64,000 nt of DNA from positions 629,960 through 693,959 of the forward strand of contig MKST01000011.1 of NCBI GenBank assembly GCA_001897355.1. Reading direction: 5' to 3'. The position numbers were made by a program, and so were the translations under genes. Within the stretch, counting starts at the first letter, position 1; each line of letters starts with the position of its first letter. The notes below the pieces were generated by a model, which searched no databases, was not told where the DNA came from, and saw only the letters and a program-made list of their open reading frames with translations. Positions 31,548 to 40,350 of the stretch are shown here, piece after piece. The stretch is from Solirubrobacterales bacterium 67-14. GTDB lineage: Bacteria > Actinomycetota > Thermoleophilia > Solirubrobacterales > 70-9.

Positions 31548-33062
31548 ATGGAACCGACGGCAGCAACCGAGTCAATTTCCGTGATGAACCCGGCGACGGG
31601 CGAGCAGGTCGGGTCGGTCCCGGTCGATTCCGCCGGTGATGTCGCGGCCGCCGTTGCCCGGATCCGCGGCAACCAGCCCGCCTGGGAGGCGCTCGGCTTC
31701 AAGGGCCGCCGCAAGTGGCTGAACGAGCTGCGCGATTGGCTGCTCGACAACTCCGACCGGGTCGCCGACACGCTCAAGGCGGAGAGCGGCAAGGTCCGGG
31801 CCGAAGCGACGATCGAGACTCCGTACCTGGCCGACCAGATCAACTTCTACGGGTCCAAGGCGGAGAAGTTCATCGGCGAGCAGAAGGTCCGGCCCAACTC
31901 GATGCTGGCCGCCACCCGCAAGCTGCGGCTCCAGTACCGGCCCTACCCGGTGGTCGGCCTGATCAGCCCCTGGAACTTCCCGCTCGTCCTTTCGCTGGGT
32001 GACGCGATCCCAGCCCTGATGGCCGGCGCGGCCGTGGTGATGAAGCCCTCCGAGATCACCCCGCTCGGCCTGAACGAGATCGTCGACGCCTGGCGCAACG
32101 AAATCGGCGCCCCGGACGTGATGACCGTGGTCAACGGCGGGGCCGAGACCGCCACCGCCCTGATCGACCACTCCGACTTCGTCGGCTTCACCGGCTCCGA
32201 CGTGACCGGCAAGAAGGTCATGGCCCGCGCCGCGGAAACCCTCACCCCGGTCAGCCTGGAGCTGGGCGGCAAGGATCCGCTGATCGTGCTCGAGGGCGCG
32301 AACCTGGAGCGGGCGGCCAACGCCGCCACCTGGGGTGGCATGCTCAACTCCGGCCAGATGTGCATCTCGGTCGAGCGGATCTACGTCGAGGACGCCGTCT
32401 ACGACGAGTTCGTCGACCGTCTCACCACCAACGTCGAAAAGCTCGAACAGGGCGTCGACGGGGAAACCGCCACCTGCGACGTCGGTGCGATGACCATGAT
32501 GTCGCAGCTCGAAAAGGTCGAGAAGCAGGTCGATGACGCGGTCGCCGCCGGCGCCAAGGTGCTGACCGGCGGCAAGCGCGGCGAAGGCCCCGGCCAGTGG
32601 TACGAGCCGACCGTGCTGGTCAATGTCACCCCGGAGATGAGCGTGGTCGAGGACGAGACCTTCGGCCCCGTCGTGACCGTGACCCGGGTCGCCGACCAGG
32701 AGGAGGCGATCCGCCTCGCCAACGACAGCCGCTACGGCCTCTGCGCTTCGGTCTTCGGTCCCCGTGGCCGGGCCGAGAAGGTGGCCCGCCGGGTCGAGGC
32801 CGGGGCGGTCAACGTCAACGACATGATCTTCAACATGCTCGCCCCCAGCCTGCCGATGGGCGGCTGGAAGGAATCGGGCATCGGCTACCGCAACGGCGAG
32901 TACGGGATCCGCAAGTACTGCCGCTCCGAGGCGATCGTCAGCGCCCGCACCCTGCTCGGCTCCGAACCGCTCTGGTACCCGTACAACAAGAGCCGCCACG
33001 CCCTGGTCAACAAGATGACCCGCTTCATCGGCGCCCGCGGGCTTCGCCGCTTCCGCGGCTAA
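31548..33062 (+). CDS. NAD(P)-dependent aldehyde dehydrogenase
   Basis: 504 aa. The catalytic Cys at about 272 (NSGQMCISVER) and general-base Glu at about 238 (SLELGGKDP) are present, along with ISPWNFPLVLSLGDAIPALMAGAAVVMKPSE for cofactor binding and the late ETFGPVVTV. The Lys/Ser of the P-S-E loop is compatible with NADP use. The C-terminal extension (LLGSEPLWYPYNKSRHALVNKMTRFIGARGL) is typical of succinate-semialdehyde/aldehyde dehydrogenases in actinobacteria. It may oxidise aldehydes from the preceding dehydrogenases, but that link is only positional. Its stop codon lies in the first bases of repeat copy D. Confidence 0.87.
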   Translation: MEPTAATESISVMNPATGEQVGSVPVDSAGDVAAAVARIRGNQPAWEALGFKGRRKWLNELRDWLLDNSDRVADTLKAESGKVRAEATIETPYLADQINFYGSKAEKFIGEQKVRPNSMLAATRKLRLQYRPYPVVGLISPWNFPLVLSLGDAIPALMAGAAVVMKPSEITPLGLNEIVDAWRNEIGAPDVMTVVNGGAETATALIDHSDFVGFTGSDVTGKKVMARAAETLTPVSLELGGKDPLIVLEGANLERAANAATWGGMLNSGQMCISVERIYVEDAVYDEFVDRLTTNVEKLEQGVDGETATCDVGAMTMMSQLEKVEKQVDDAVAAGAKVLTGGKRGEGPGQWYEPTVLVNVTPEMSVVEDETFGPVVTVTRVADQEEAIRLANDSRYGLCASVFGPRGRAEKVARRVEAGAVNVNDMIFNMLAPSLPMGGWKESGIGYRNGEYGIRKYCRSEAIVSARTLLGSEPLWYPYNKSRHALVNKMTRFIGARGLRRFRG

Positions 33063-33152
33063 CTGCAGTCGGTCCGGTCTTCGCCGGACCTCCCAATTCA
33101 ACCCGCCCCTCCCACTTCCAACCACAAATGGTTGGGAGGGGCTCTATCTACG
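33057..33152 (+). repeat. Two-hairpin repeat element, copy D
   Basis: GCTAACTGCA (33058-33067) includes the TAA stop of the aldehyde dehydrogenase. Hairpin one GGTCCGG (33071-33077) with CCGGACC (33084-33090), loop TCTTCG; linker ending AACCCG (33100-33105); hairpin two GCCCCTCCCA (33105-33114) with TGGGAGGGGC (33133-33142), 18-nt loop ending ATGGT; then TCTATC. Architecture and short conserved motifs match copies A-C although both stems have different sequences. It fills the space between convergent genes. Confidence 0.65.
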
Positions 33153-33534
33153 GGGTTACCGACGCACCTGTTACGCCGGTGGATCCGGTGGGGCCCGTGG
33201 TGCCGGGCTTGACCAGGATCGTGCGGCCGTCGTCCAGCTGGTAGACGGTGCCGAGCGGTTCGCCCTGGCCGACCACGGTCTGGCCGGGTTGGATCTGGAT
33301 CTGCTCGGTGGTCTCGTCCGGGTTGGTCACGACCGAATCCTTCGGGGCCGTGTTCGCCTGCGAGGTGTCGTTCTGCGACAGGGCGTCGGTGGTCAGGTTG
33401 AGCGAGGAAAGGGCCGCCAGCAGGAAGCCGACCGAGAGGATGATCCCGATGTCGAAGAGGTTGACCAGGCCGTCGAGCGGGTCGCCCGCGCGATCTTCTC
33501 TGCTCCGTGCCTTGGCTGTGACCTTGGCCGCCAT
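33148..33534 (-). CDS. DUF2149-family membrane protein
   Basis: 128 aa. A basic N-terminus, then DPLDGLVNLFDIGIILSVGFLLAALSSL, the DUF2149 hallmark: a Asp-bearing single helix like those in ExbD/MotB-type partners. The remaining residues are extracellular and Thr/Gln-rich, with a beta stretch (GEPLGTVYQLDDGRTILVKPG). The TolQ/MotA-like gene lies 6 nt upstream, so they likely form an ion-driven two-subunit complex. What it energises is unknown. Confidence 0.8.
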   Translation of the reverse strand: MAAKVTAKARSREDRAGDPLDGLVNLFDIGIILSVGFLLAALSSLNLTTDALSQNDTSQANTAPKDSVVTNPDETTEQIQIQPGQTVVGQGEPLGTVYQLDDGRTILVKPGTTGPTGSTGVTGASVTP

Positions 33535-33540
33535 CGCGGA

Positions 33541-34230
33541 TCAGGGGTTCCCCATCGAGACCTGGGTGCTGTGGCCATGCTCCATGGTCGCGGGCGCGTA
33601 CTGGGCGGCCAGGTGCTTGTCCGGGGCGAGGTTGGCCGCCGCGAACTCGACGTCGGAGAAGTCCTGGGCGTAGATCCGGTCGCGGATCAGGGAGACGCCG
33701 AAGGCGATCGCGCCGGTCAAGAGGCCGGCCACGGTCACGCCGAAGGCGACCCGCAGGTTGTCGGTCAGCTCGGTCACGTTGCCGTCGGCCAGCCCGGCCA
33801 GGGCCGGCGAGAGCGGGATCAGGGTGCCCATCAGGCCGAGGGCCGGGCCCATCCGGACCAGGATCCGGGTCCTTTCGAGGCGGCGCAGGGAGTTGTAGTC
33901 GTAATCGGCGAGCCGTTTGGCGATCCGGTTCTCCGCGTCGGGCGAGGGCCGGAGCACGACGATCGCCTCCATCGTCTCGCGCATCGGGCGGCTCCAGGCA
34001 ACCGAGGCCAGGGCCGAGATCGCGCCGATCTGGTCACCGTGGGCGAGGTCGGCCTCAGCCTGGTCGACCGCATTTTCGAGCGAGCCGATCGACCGCCAGC
34101 GGCGACGCCAGATTTCCGCGACGAGAATCCCTACCTCGATCACCGACCAGCCCAAGGCCACGAGGGCCAGCACCAGCACGGGCCAGCGCAGGGCGTCGGA
34201 AACGGAAAAGAGGAATTCTTCGATCTGCAT
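33541..34230 (-). CDS. MotA/TolQ/ExbB proton-channel family protein
   Basis: 229 aa. One N-terminal helix (ALRWPVLVLALVALGWSVIEVGIL), a cytoplasmic segment with many charges, then two helices containing the family core RLERTRILVRMGPALGLMGTLIPLSPALAGL and LRVAFGVTVAGLLTGAIAFGVSLIRDR. This matches TolQ/ExbB, and it is paired with DUF2149 instead of a canonical ExbD/TolR. No TonB, TolA or flagellar gene is near. Proton or sodium flow coupling to an envelope process is the family-level expectation. Confidence 0.85.
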   Translation of the reverse strand: MQIEEFLFSVSDALRWPVLVLALVALGWSVIEVGILVAEIWRRRWRSIGSLENAVDQAEADLAHGDQIGAISALASVAWSRPMRETMEAIVVLRPSPDAENRIAKRLADYDYNSLRRLERTRILVRMGPALGLMGTLIPLSPALAGLADGNVTELTDNLRVAFGVTVAGLLTGAIAFGVSLIRDRIYAQDFSDVEFAAANLAPDKHLAAQYAPATMEHGHSTQVSMGNP

Positions 34231-34339
34231 GCTTGGGGCGCCTAGTTTCTTAGGGCAGCCGAAGAGCCAAGATACCGGAGCAGGGCCGAAAGGCCGCGCA
34301 ACTGCCGGCCTTCGAACGTGTCAGTACGCTGACCCGCCA

Positions 34340-35266
34340 ATGTCCCACCGCCTGAAAATGGTCGTCGGCATGGCCCTGGCATTCGCTGTCTTGGCTACGC
34401 CGCAACCGGCCTTCGCCTTCGACGCCGGCGTGAAACCACCGGTGCTCGCCGACCCGTTGCCGGGTGCGGTCAGCCGGCCTTTCGAGATCCCGGTGACGCA
34501 ATCGGAGGCGGAGCCCCAGCCGCTCCACTTCGAGATCGCCGTGGCGGGTTTCAACCTCGATCCGGACCCGGTGGCGGGCCGGCGGATCGGCTCGCTGGAC
34601 ATGACCACCGACTCGGGCACGTTCGGTGACCGGGCGATCTACTCGAACGGCCCCGGGTTCGAAGGGATCCGCTACTGGACCCTGGACTGGCGCCTCAGCA
34701 GCAACCCGATCCTGGCCACCGTCGAGAACGGAGCCGGACTCGACGCGGACGGCTTGAAGATCACCGACCCCGGCTCGACCTTGATCGGCTTCACCGTCCC
34801 CGGCAACTACCACGGCTTTCGCCTGATGGGCCTCGACCTTCGCTTCAACCAGCAAGAGAAAGGCCGGTCGACCCCAGGAGTCGGGGCCGTCAACCCGGCC
34901 CTGGCCGGCGACTATCTGATCCGCAGCCGGATCGAGTCGGTTGCCCCACCAAGCGCGGTGGCAGTGGCTTCGACCTCGGTCCGGGTCGGCCCTCCGGCCC
35001 CGAAGACGAAGCTCATGGTCGGTGTGAACCGGTCCCGGGTCCGCCCGGTTGGGCGCATCAGAATCTCGCTCCGGACGGTCAACCAGACCCGGGACACAGC
35101 CTCGGTCTGGCTGCGCGGCCACCGGCTGAGGCGACTCACGGTCGGCCCCGGGCCTCGGTATCTCTACTGGCGGGTCAAGCCCAGATTCAGGGGCCAACGC
35201 CTGCGGTTCCGGATCAAGCCATCGAACGGCCCGGCCCGTCAGCTCGTGATCCGGGTGACAGACTGA
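34340..35266 (+). CDS. Secreted protein with basic beta-rich C-terminal module
   Basis: 308 aa from ATG 34340. Cleavable signal (LKMVVGMALAFAVLATPQPAFA). The mature protein has no known catalytic motif; residues about 50-200 look like a beta-sandwich (WTLDWRLSSNPILATVENGAG, GFTVPGNYHGFRLMGLDLRF). The last 85 residues are Arg-rich (KTKLMVGVNRSRVRPVGRIRISLRTV..RGQRLRFRIKPSNGP) and resemble the tails of other exported proteins here. Five nt upstream of the FhuF-like gene. Function unknown. Confidence 0.6.
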   Translation: MSHRLKMVVGMALAFAVLATPQPAFAFDAGVKPPVLADPLPGAVSRPFEIPVTQSEAEPQPLHFEIAVAGFNLDPDPVAGRRIGSLDMTTDSGTFGDRAIYSNGPGFEGIRYWTLDWRLSSNPILATVENGAGLDADGLKITDPGSTLIGFTVPGNYHGFRLMGLDLRFNQQEKGRSTPGVGAVNPALAGDYLIRSRIESVAPPSAVAVASTSVRVGPPAPKTKLMVGVNRSRVRPVGRIRISLRTVNQTRDTASVWLRGHRLRRLTVGPGPRYLYWRVKPRFRGQRLRFRIKPSNGPARQLVIRVTD

Positions 35267-35270
35267 GCCA

Positions 35271-36053
35271 ATGGATGAAGCTGGCCAGATCGAGCGGCTC
35301 GACGGTACCCTCGGCCGGATCTCCGCCGCGCGAGCCGATGGCTATGGGATCATCGTCCAGCGCCGCGACGGCCCCGGCGACGGCTGGTTTTCGGCCGCCG
35401 AACTCGACCGGAGCGGCCGCGTCCAGGCACTGTTGCTTTCCCGGATCAACGGCATGGCCGGGCCGCCGGAGGATCACATACGGGCCGAGTGGCTGCTGGA
35501 GAGCCTGGCCCGGGCGGTCGCCGACCTCGGCGGCTCGTTCCTGCTGGCCGCCGGCCAGCTGCCGGAACTGACCGGGGAAAACGTGCTGCTGGCCGCGGAG
35601 GGAGGCCTGTTTCGGGCAACCGCGGTCACCTCGGATCGCGGGATCCAGGTCGCCGACCCCTCCGGCATCTCGAACAGCACCGTTCCGGACGACCTGGCCA
35701 CCCTGGCCGACGGTTTCCGGGCCGGCTTCGCCGACCTGATCGAGCCGACGATCGAGTGGCTGGACGAGCAGGGACTGAGGCCGGCCAAGACCCTGTGGCA
35801 CGCAGCCGCCGATCGGCTCGCCCAGTCCCTGGTCTGGTCCGGCAAGGCCTTCGACCGGCCGGACCTCGCGCTGGAGTTGACCCGGCTGACGGTCGGCCCG
35901 GAAAGCCCGGATCCCCGCCTAGAGATCAGGGTCGAGCGGGCGGAGGACGACTGGGGCGAGGAGTACCACCTCCGCAACACCTGCTGCCTCGCCTACCGCA
36001 CCGAAGGCGGCGAACTCTGCCAGTCCTGCCCCCTGGTCAAGGACCGGACCTGA
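35271..36053 (+). CDS. FhuF-like [2Fe-2S] protein
   Basis: 260 aa, no signal. The C-terminus carries RNTCCLAYRTEGGELCQSCPL, the CC..Y....C..CP cluster motif of FhuF-type ferric-siderophore reductases. The N-terminal two thirds match the loosely conserved FhuF helical domain (AEWLLESLARAVADLGGSFL). Known role: reducing iron in siderophores in the cytoplasm. No siderophore transporter is adjacent, so another electron-transfer role is possible. It follows the secreted protein gene by 4 nt. Confidence 0.75.
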   Translation: MDEAGQIERLDGTLGRISAARADGYGIIVQRRDGPGDGWFSAAELDRSGRVQALLLSRINGMAGPPEDHIRAEWLLESLARAVADLGGSFLLAAGQLPELTGENVLLAAEGGLFRATAVTSDRGIQVADPSGISNSTVPDDLATLADGFRAGFADLIEPTIEWLDEQGLRPAKTLWHAAADRLAQSLVWSGKAFDRPDLALELTRLTVGPESPDPRLEIRVERAEDDWGEEYHLRNTCCLAYRTEGGELCQSCPLVKDRT

Positions 36054-36062
36054 CCGTCCGGC

Positions 36063-36578
36063 TCAGCCGCGGGCCATCTCGGCCAGTTTCGTGACCGTGT
36101 TCATGTTGCGGGCCGTGCCGACCAGTTCCTTGCCGAACTTCAGCTTCGAGACACCCATTCCCTCCGGATAGTGGATGAAGATCTCCCGCGCGGCCGGCTC
36201 GAATCGCTCGTCCTGGACTCCGGTGACGATCGAGTCCAGGTCTTTCGGTGGCTTTCGGTCCAGGAACAGGGCCGCGACGCGGTTGCCCGGCTCGTCGGGA
36301 TAGGGGTTTATCTCGACCAGATCCCTCATCTCGCGGGCAGTGCGAACGAACACGTCCATCTTCTTGTTCGCGTACTCGGTCAACCTCAGCTCTAGGATCT
36401 CCTTCACCTTCTCCGGCCCGTCGTCCGAACGGAGAACCACGTTTCCGCTTGCGATGTAGGTGGCCACGTCTTCGAACCCGGCCTCCTCGCACATGGCCTT
36501 GAGCTCTTTCATCGGCAGCTTGCCGGTCCCGCCTACGTTGACCGCGCGCAGCAGCGCCACATATGGGGTCGCACTCAT
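36063..36578 (-). CDS. DUF1697-family protein
   Basis: 171 aa. YVALLRAVNVGGTGKLPMKELKAMCEEAGFEDVATYIASGNVVLRS is the unmistakable DUF1697 opening, and the late KFGKELVGTARNMNTVTKLAEMA is equally conserved. The structure of the family is known but its biochemical role is not. Soluble and cytoplasmic. It is convergent with the FhuF-like gene and divergent from metH with 71 nt between starts. Confidence 0.88.
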   Translation of the reverse strand: MSATPYVALLRAVNVGGTGKLPMKELKAMCEEAGFEDVATYIASGNVVLRSDDGPEKVKEILELRLTEYANKKMDVFVRTAREMRDLVEINPYPDEPGNRVAALFLDRKPPKDLDSIVTGVQDERFEPAAREIFIHYPEGMGVSKLKFGKELVGTARNMNTVTKLAEMARG

Positions 36579-36637
36579 AGCCCAAACCTAATCGACGATA
36601 GGCAAATCCCGAATCCCGATCGGGTTCACAGCATCGG

Positions 36638-36643
36638 TATCCT
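36638..36643 (+). promoter_or_regulatory. Possible -10 box for a leaderless metH transcript
   Basis: TATCCT ends 6 nt before the metH ATG and no ribosome site lies between, which fits a leaderless start. The -35 region (CCCGAT near 36616) is weak. The 71-nt gap is too short for a cobalamin riboswitch and shows none of its conserved boxes. Confidence 0.4.
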
Positions 36644-36649
36644 CGTCTG

Positions 36650-39600
36650 ATGGCCGAACGCGACTATCTCAAGGCAATCCAGGACCACATCGTCGTCTTT
36701 GACGGCGGGATGGGCGCCACCTTGGAGATGTTCGACCTGACCCAGGAGGACTACGGCGGCCTGGCCGGCAAGTGCCACGAGGCGCTGGTCCTGAACCGTC
36801 CCGACGTGATCGAGGGCGTTCACACGTCGATGCTCGAAGCCGGGGCCGAAGTGGTCGAGACCGACACCTTCCAGGCCTCACGGATCAAGCTCGACGAGTG
36901 GGGCCTGGCCGACCACACCGAGGAGATCAACGTCAAGGCGGCCGAGATCGCCCGCAAGGCAGCCGGCCCGGACCGCTTCGTGGCCGGCTCGATCGGCCCG
37001 ACCGGGCACCTGCCCGCCTCCGACGACCCGACCCTCGGCCAGATCCGCTTCCCCGAACTGGTCACCGTCTTCACCGAACAGGCCAGCGGCCTGGTCCGGG
37101 GCGGCGCCGACCTGATCATCATCGAGACCGCCCAGGACATCCTCGAGGTGAAAGCCGCGATCTTCGGCGCGCGGGCCGCTTTCGAAGAGGTCGGCCGCGA
37201 CGTTCCGATCCAGATTTCGGTTTCGCTCCTGCCGAACGGCGGCAAGATGCTGCTCGGGACCGACATCCAAGCGGTCCTCACGACTCTCGAAGCGCTGAAG
37301 GTCGACGTGATCGGCCTCAACTGCTCGACCGGCCCCGAGGATATGCGGGACGCGATCCGCTACCTGGGAGAGAACTCGACCCGGCCGGTCCATTGCATCC
37401 CCAACGCCGGCCTGCCGCTGCAGGGTCCGGATGGCGAGACGATCTTCCCCGAGAAGCCGGAACCGCTGGCCGCGACCCTGGGCGAGTTCGTCGAGAAGTA
37501 CGGGGTCAGCGTGGTCGGTGGCTGCTGCGGCACCACCCCAGACCACATCAAGGCGATCGCCGAGCGGGTCAAGGGCCTGAAGCCGGACCCGCGCCCCGAG
37601 CCGGGCGAGATCCGGATCTCCTCGATGATGACCTCTACGCCGCTGGTCCAGGAGCCCCGCCCGACCATGGTCGGCGAGCGGGTCAACTCACAGGGCTCGC
37701 GCCGGGCCAAGGAACTGCTGCTGGCCGACGACTACGAGACGATCACTCAGGTCGCCGAGGACCAGGTCGAGGGCGGCGCCCATGTGCTCGACGTCTGCGT
37801 CGCGCTGACCGAGCGCCAGGACGAAGACGAGCAGATGCGCGAGGTCGTCAAGCGGATCTCGCTGACCCAGCCCGCCCCGATCCAGGTCGACTCGACCGAG
37901 CCGGAAGTGATCAAGATGGCCCTGGAGCAGATTCCCGGCCGAGCGATCGTCAACTCGGTCAACCTCGAGGCCGGCCGCGACAAGCTCGACAAGGTCGTGC
38001 CACTGGCCAAGGCCCACGGCGCCTGCCTGATCGCCCTGACCATCGATGAAGTCGGGATGGGCAAGACGGCCGACCGCAAGGTCGAGATCGCCAAGCGGAT
38101 CACCGAGATGGTCGTGGACGAGCACGGCATGGACCCCGAGTCGCTGATCTTCGACGACCTCACCTTCACCCTGACCACGGGTGACGAGGAGTGGCGACCC
38201 AGCGCGATCGAGACGATCGAGGGCATCCGCCGGATCAAGCAGGAGATCCCCGGGGTGAAGACCTCGCTCGGCGTCTCCAACGTGTCCTTCGGCGTCAGCC
38301 AGCCCGCCCGCGCGGTGCTGAACTCGATCTTCCTGCATCACTGTGTCGAGGCCGGCCTCGACCTGGCGATGGTCAACCCGAACCACATCAAGCCCTACGG
38401 CGAGATCTCGGCCGAGGAGGTCGAGCTGACCGAGGACCTGGTCTTCAACCGGCGCGAGGACGCGCTGGAGCGGTTCATCCAGCATTTCGAATCGAAGGGC
38501 GACGAGGCCGAAGAGGAAGCTGAGGACGCGACCGCGGGCATGGAGCCGGAGGAAGCGCTCCACTTCATGATCCTGCGCCGCAAGAAGGAAGGCGTCGAGG
38601 ACTGGATCGATAAATCAGTCGAGAAGATCGGCGCGGTCCCGACCCTGAACGACGTGTTGCTCCCGGCCATGAAAGAGGTCGGCGACAAGTTCGGCGCCGG
38701 CGAGCTGATCCTGCCTTTCGTGCTGCAGTCGGCCGAGGTAATGAAGAAGGCCGTCGCCCAACTCGAGAACTACCTCGACCGGATCGAGGGCCACACCAAG
38801 GGCAAGGTCGTTATCGCGACCGTCTTCGGTGACGTCCATGACATCGGCAAGTCGCTGGTCAACACGATCCTGACCAACAACGGATACACGGTGATCGACC
38901 TCGGCAAACAGGTTCCGGTCGACACGATCATCGACGCTGCGATCGAGCACGATGCCGATGCGATCGGCCTCTCGGCTCTGCTCGTCTCGACCTCCAAGCA
39001 GATGCCGATCGCGGTCCAGGAACTCCATTCGCGCGGGCTCGATTACCCGGTGCTGATCGGCGGCGCCGCGATCAACCGTGACTTCGGCCGCCGCACCCTC
39101 TACCCGCACGGCAAGGAATCAGACGAGGTCTACGAACCCGGCGTCATCTACTGCAAGGACGCCTTCCAGGGCCTCGACACGATGGACGCCCTGATCGACG
39201 GCGAGGCCCGCGAGGCACTGATCGCCCGCCTGCGCCAAGAGGCCGAGGACTACCGCAACAAGCCGGTGATCGAGGAGAACCTGCCGCCGCTGACCGACGA
39301 TTCGGTTCGCTCGACCGCCTCGACCGACGCGCCGATCCCGGAGCCGCCGTTTTGGGGCGTGCGGGAGATCCCGGTCGACTTCGACGATGTCTTCAACCAC
39401 CTCGACCTGCATGTGCTCTTCAAGCTCCACTGGGGCGGCAAGGGAGTCAAGGGCGAAGAGTGGGAGAGGCTCGTCAGCGAGGACTTCCGGCCCCGGCTGG
39501 AGCGGATGTGGCGCGAACAGGACTACCTCCACCCCCGCGCCCGGCTCGGCTACTTCCCTTGCAACGCGGACGGCAACGAGCTGGTCATCTTCGACCCGGA

Positions 39601-40210
39601 GGATCACGACAAGGAGATCAACCGCCTGGTCTTTCCCCGCCAGCCGAAGCACGACCGGATCTGCCTGACCGACTTCTACCGGCCCCTGAACGAAGAGGGC
39701 GTCCGCGACGTGGTCGCCCTGCAGGGCGTCACGGTCGGACCCGAGGCGACCGAGCTTATGGACCGCCTCCACGAGGAGGGCGAGTTCGCCGAGCAGCTCT
39801 TCACCCACGGCCTCAGCGTCCAGTCGGCCGAGGGCCTGGCCGAGTGGCTCCACCAGAAGGTCCGGGCCGACCTCGAGATCGGCTCCGCCCAGGGTCGCCG
39901 TTATTCCTGGGGCTACCCGGCCTGCCCGGACCAGTCCGAGCACGAGAAGGTCTGGCAACTGCTCGACCTCGACCAGATCGGCATGTACCTCTCGGGCGGT
40001 TACGCCGTGATGCCAGAGCAGTCCACGGTCGCGATCATCAGTCACCACCCCCAGGCGGTCTACTTCGGCATGAAGTCCGGCTTCATCCCCAAGGGCGAAG
40101 CCCCGGACGAGGTGATCGCCGAATCGGACCGCTCTGCCAACCCGCCCGAAGCGGACCCCGCCGAGGGGCCGACCGAGGCGGAAGGCGAAGCTGCAGCCGC
40201 CAGCGCCTGA
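36650..40210 (+). CDS. metH: Cobalamin-dependent methionine synthase
   Basis: 1186 aa, close to the 1200-1250 aa of characterised MetH. Domains in order: homocysteine methyltransferase with zinc ligands at about Cys225 (GLNCSTGP) and Cys292/Cys293 (GGCCGTTP); methyl-folate/pterin-binding TIM barrel from about 340 (GERVNSQGSRRAKELL, TLTTGDEEW); cap and B12-binding domain with cobalt-ligand His730 in GDVHDIGKS; and the SAM-dependent reactivation domain (RYSWGYPACPDQSEHEKVWQLL). It transfers methyl from methyl-THF to homocysteine in the cytoplasm. The C-terminus has an acidic Glu/Ala tail. Monocistronic, ended by a strong hairpin. Confidence 0.95.
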   Translation: MAERDYLKAIQDHIVVFDGGMGATLEMFDLTQEDYGGLAGKCHEALVLNRPDVIEGVHTSMLEAGAEVVETDTFQASRIKLDEWGLADHTEEINVKAAEIARKAAGPDRFVAGSIGPTGHLPASDDPTLGQIRFPELVTVFTEQASGLVRGGADLIIIETAQDILEVKAAIFGARAAFEEVGRDVPIQISVSLLPNGGKMLLGTDIQAVLTTLEALKVDVIGLNCSTGPEDMRDAIRYLGENSTRPVHCIPNAGLPLQGPDGETIFPEKPEPLAATLGEFVEKYGVSVVGGCCGTTPDHIKAIAERVKGLKPDPRPEPGEIRISSMMTSTPLVQEPRPTMVGERVNSQGSRRAKELLLADDYETITQVAEDQVEGGAHVLDVCVALTERQDEDEQMREVVKRISLTQPAPIQVDSTEPEVIKMALEQIPGRAIVNSVNLEAGRDKLDKVVPLAKAHGACLIALTIDEVGMGKTADRKVEIAKRITEMVVDEHGMDPESLIFDDLTFTLTTGDEEWRPSAIETIEGIRRIKQEIPGVKTSLGVSNVSFGVSQPARAVLNSIFLHHCVEAGLDLAMVNPNHIKPYGEISAEEVELTEDLVFNRREDALERFIQHFESKGDEAEEEAEDATAGMEPEEALHFMILRRKKEGVEDWIDKSVEKIGAVPTLNDVLLPAMKEVGDKFGAGELILPFVLQSAEVMKKAVAQLENYLDRIEGHTKGKVVIATVFGDVHDIGKSLVNTILTNNGYTVIDLGKQVPVDTIIDAAIEHDADAIGLSALLVSTSKQMPIAVQELHSRGLDYPVLIGGAAINRDFGRRTLYPHGKESDEVYEPGVIYCKDAFQGLDTMDALIDGEAREALIARLRQEAEDYRNKPVIEENLPPLTDDSVRSTASTDAPIPEPPFWGVREIPVDFDDVFNHLDLHVLFKLHWGGKGVKGEEWERLVSEDFRPRLERMWREQDYLHPRARLGYFPCNADGNELVIFDPEDHDKEINRLVFPRQPKHDRICLTDFYRPLNEEGVRDVVALQGVTVGPEATELMDRLHEEGEFAEQLFTHGLSVQSAEGLAEWLHQKVRADLEIGSAQGRRYSWGYPACPDQSEHEKVWQLLDLDQIGMYLSGGYAVMPEQSTVAIISHHPQAVYFGMKSGFIPKGEAPDEVIAESDRSANPPEADPAEGPTEAEGEAAAASA

Positions 40211-40222
40211 CCGGCATTCACC

Positions 40223-40265
40223 GAGAACGGAGTTTTCAGACCTATTTGCTGAAAACTCCGTTCTC
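40223..40265 (+). terminator. metH terminator hairpin
   Basis: Perfect 17-bp arms GAGAACGGAGTTTTCAG (40223-40239) and CTGAAAACTCCGTTCTC (40249-40265) with a 9-nt loop, 12 nt after the metH stop. No T run follows, but length and position support termination or 3'-end protection. Confidence 0.75.
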
Positions 40266-40288
40266 GCGTACCGTGTCTCGAGCGCAGC

Positions 40289-40317
40289 TTGGGTTTTTGA
40301 ACGGTGTTAGGTAGGTT
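40289..40317 (+). promoter_or_regulatory. Candidate promoter of the secreted repeat protein gene
   Basis: TTGGGT (40289-40294), 17-bp spacer, TAGGTT (40312-40317). The predicted start is about 27 nt before the TTG start codon at 40351, which has AGGGGG as ribosome site. Confidence 0.45.
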
Positions 40318-40350
40318 GCACCTGTCAATTCGAGCCGCCAGGGGGTCAAG

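Noticed and set aside
31572-33125. Minus-strand open frame (517 codons) opposite the aldehyde dehydrogenase
   Set aside because: Shadow of a clear aldehyde dehydrogenase with all catalytic residues; no domain in the antisense product.
36578-36650. Cobalamin riboswitch before metH
   Set aside because: Only 71 nt between genes and none of the conserved B12-box sequence; a leaderless start fits better.
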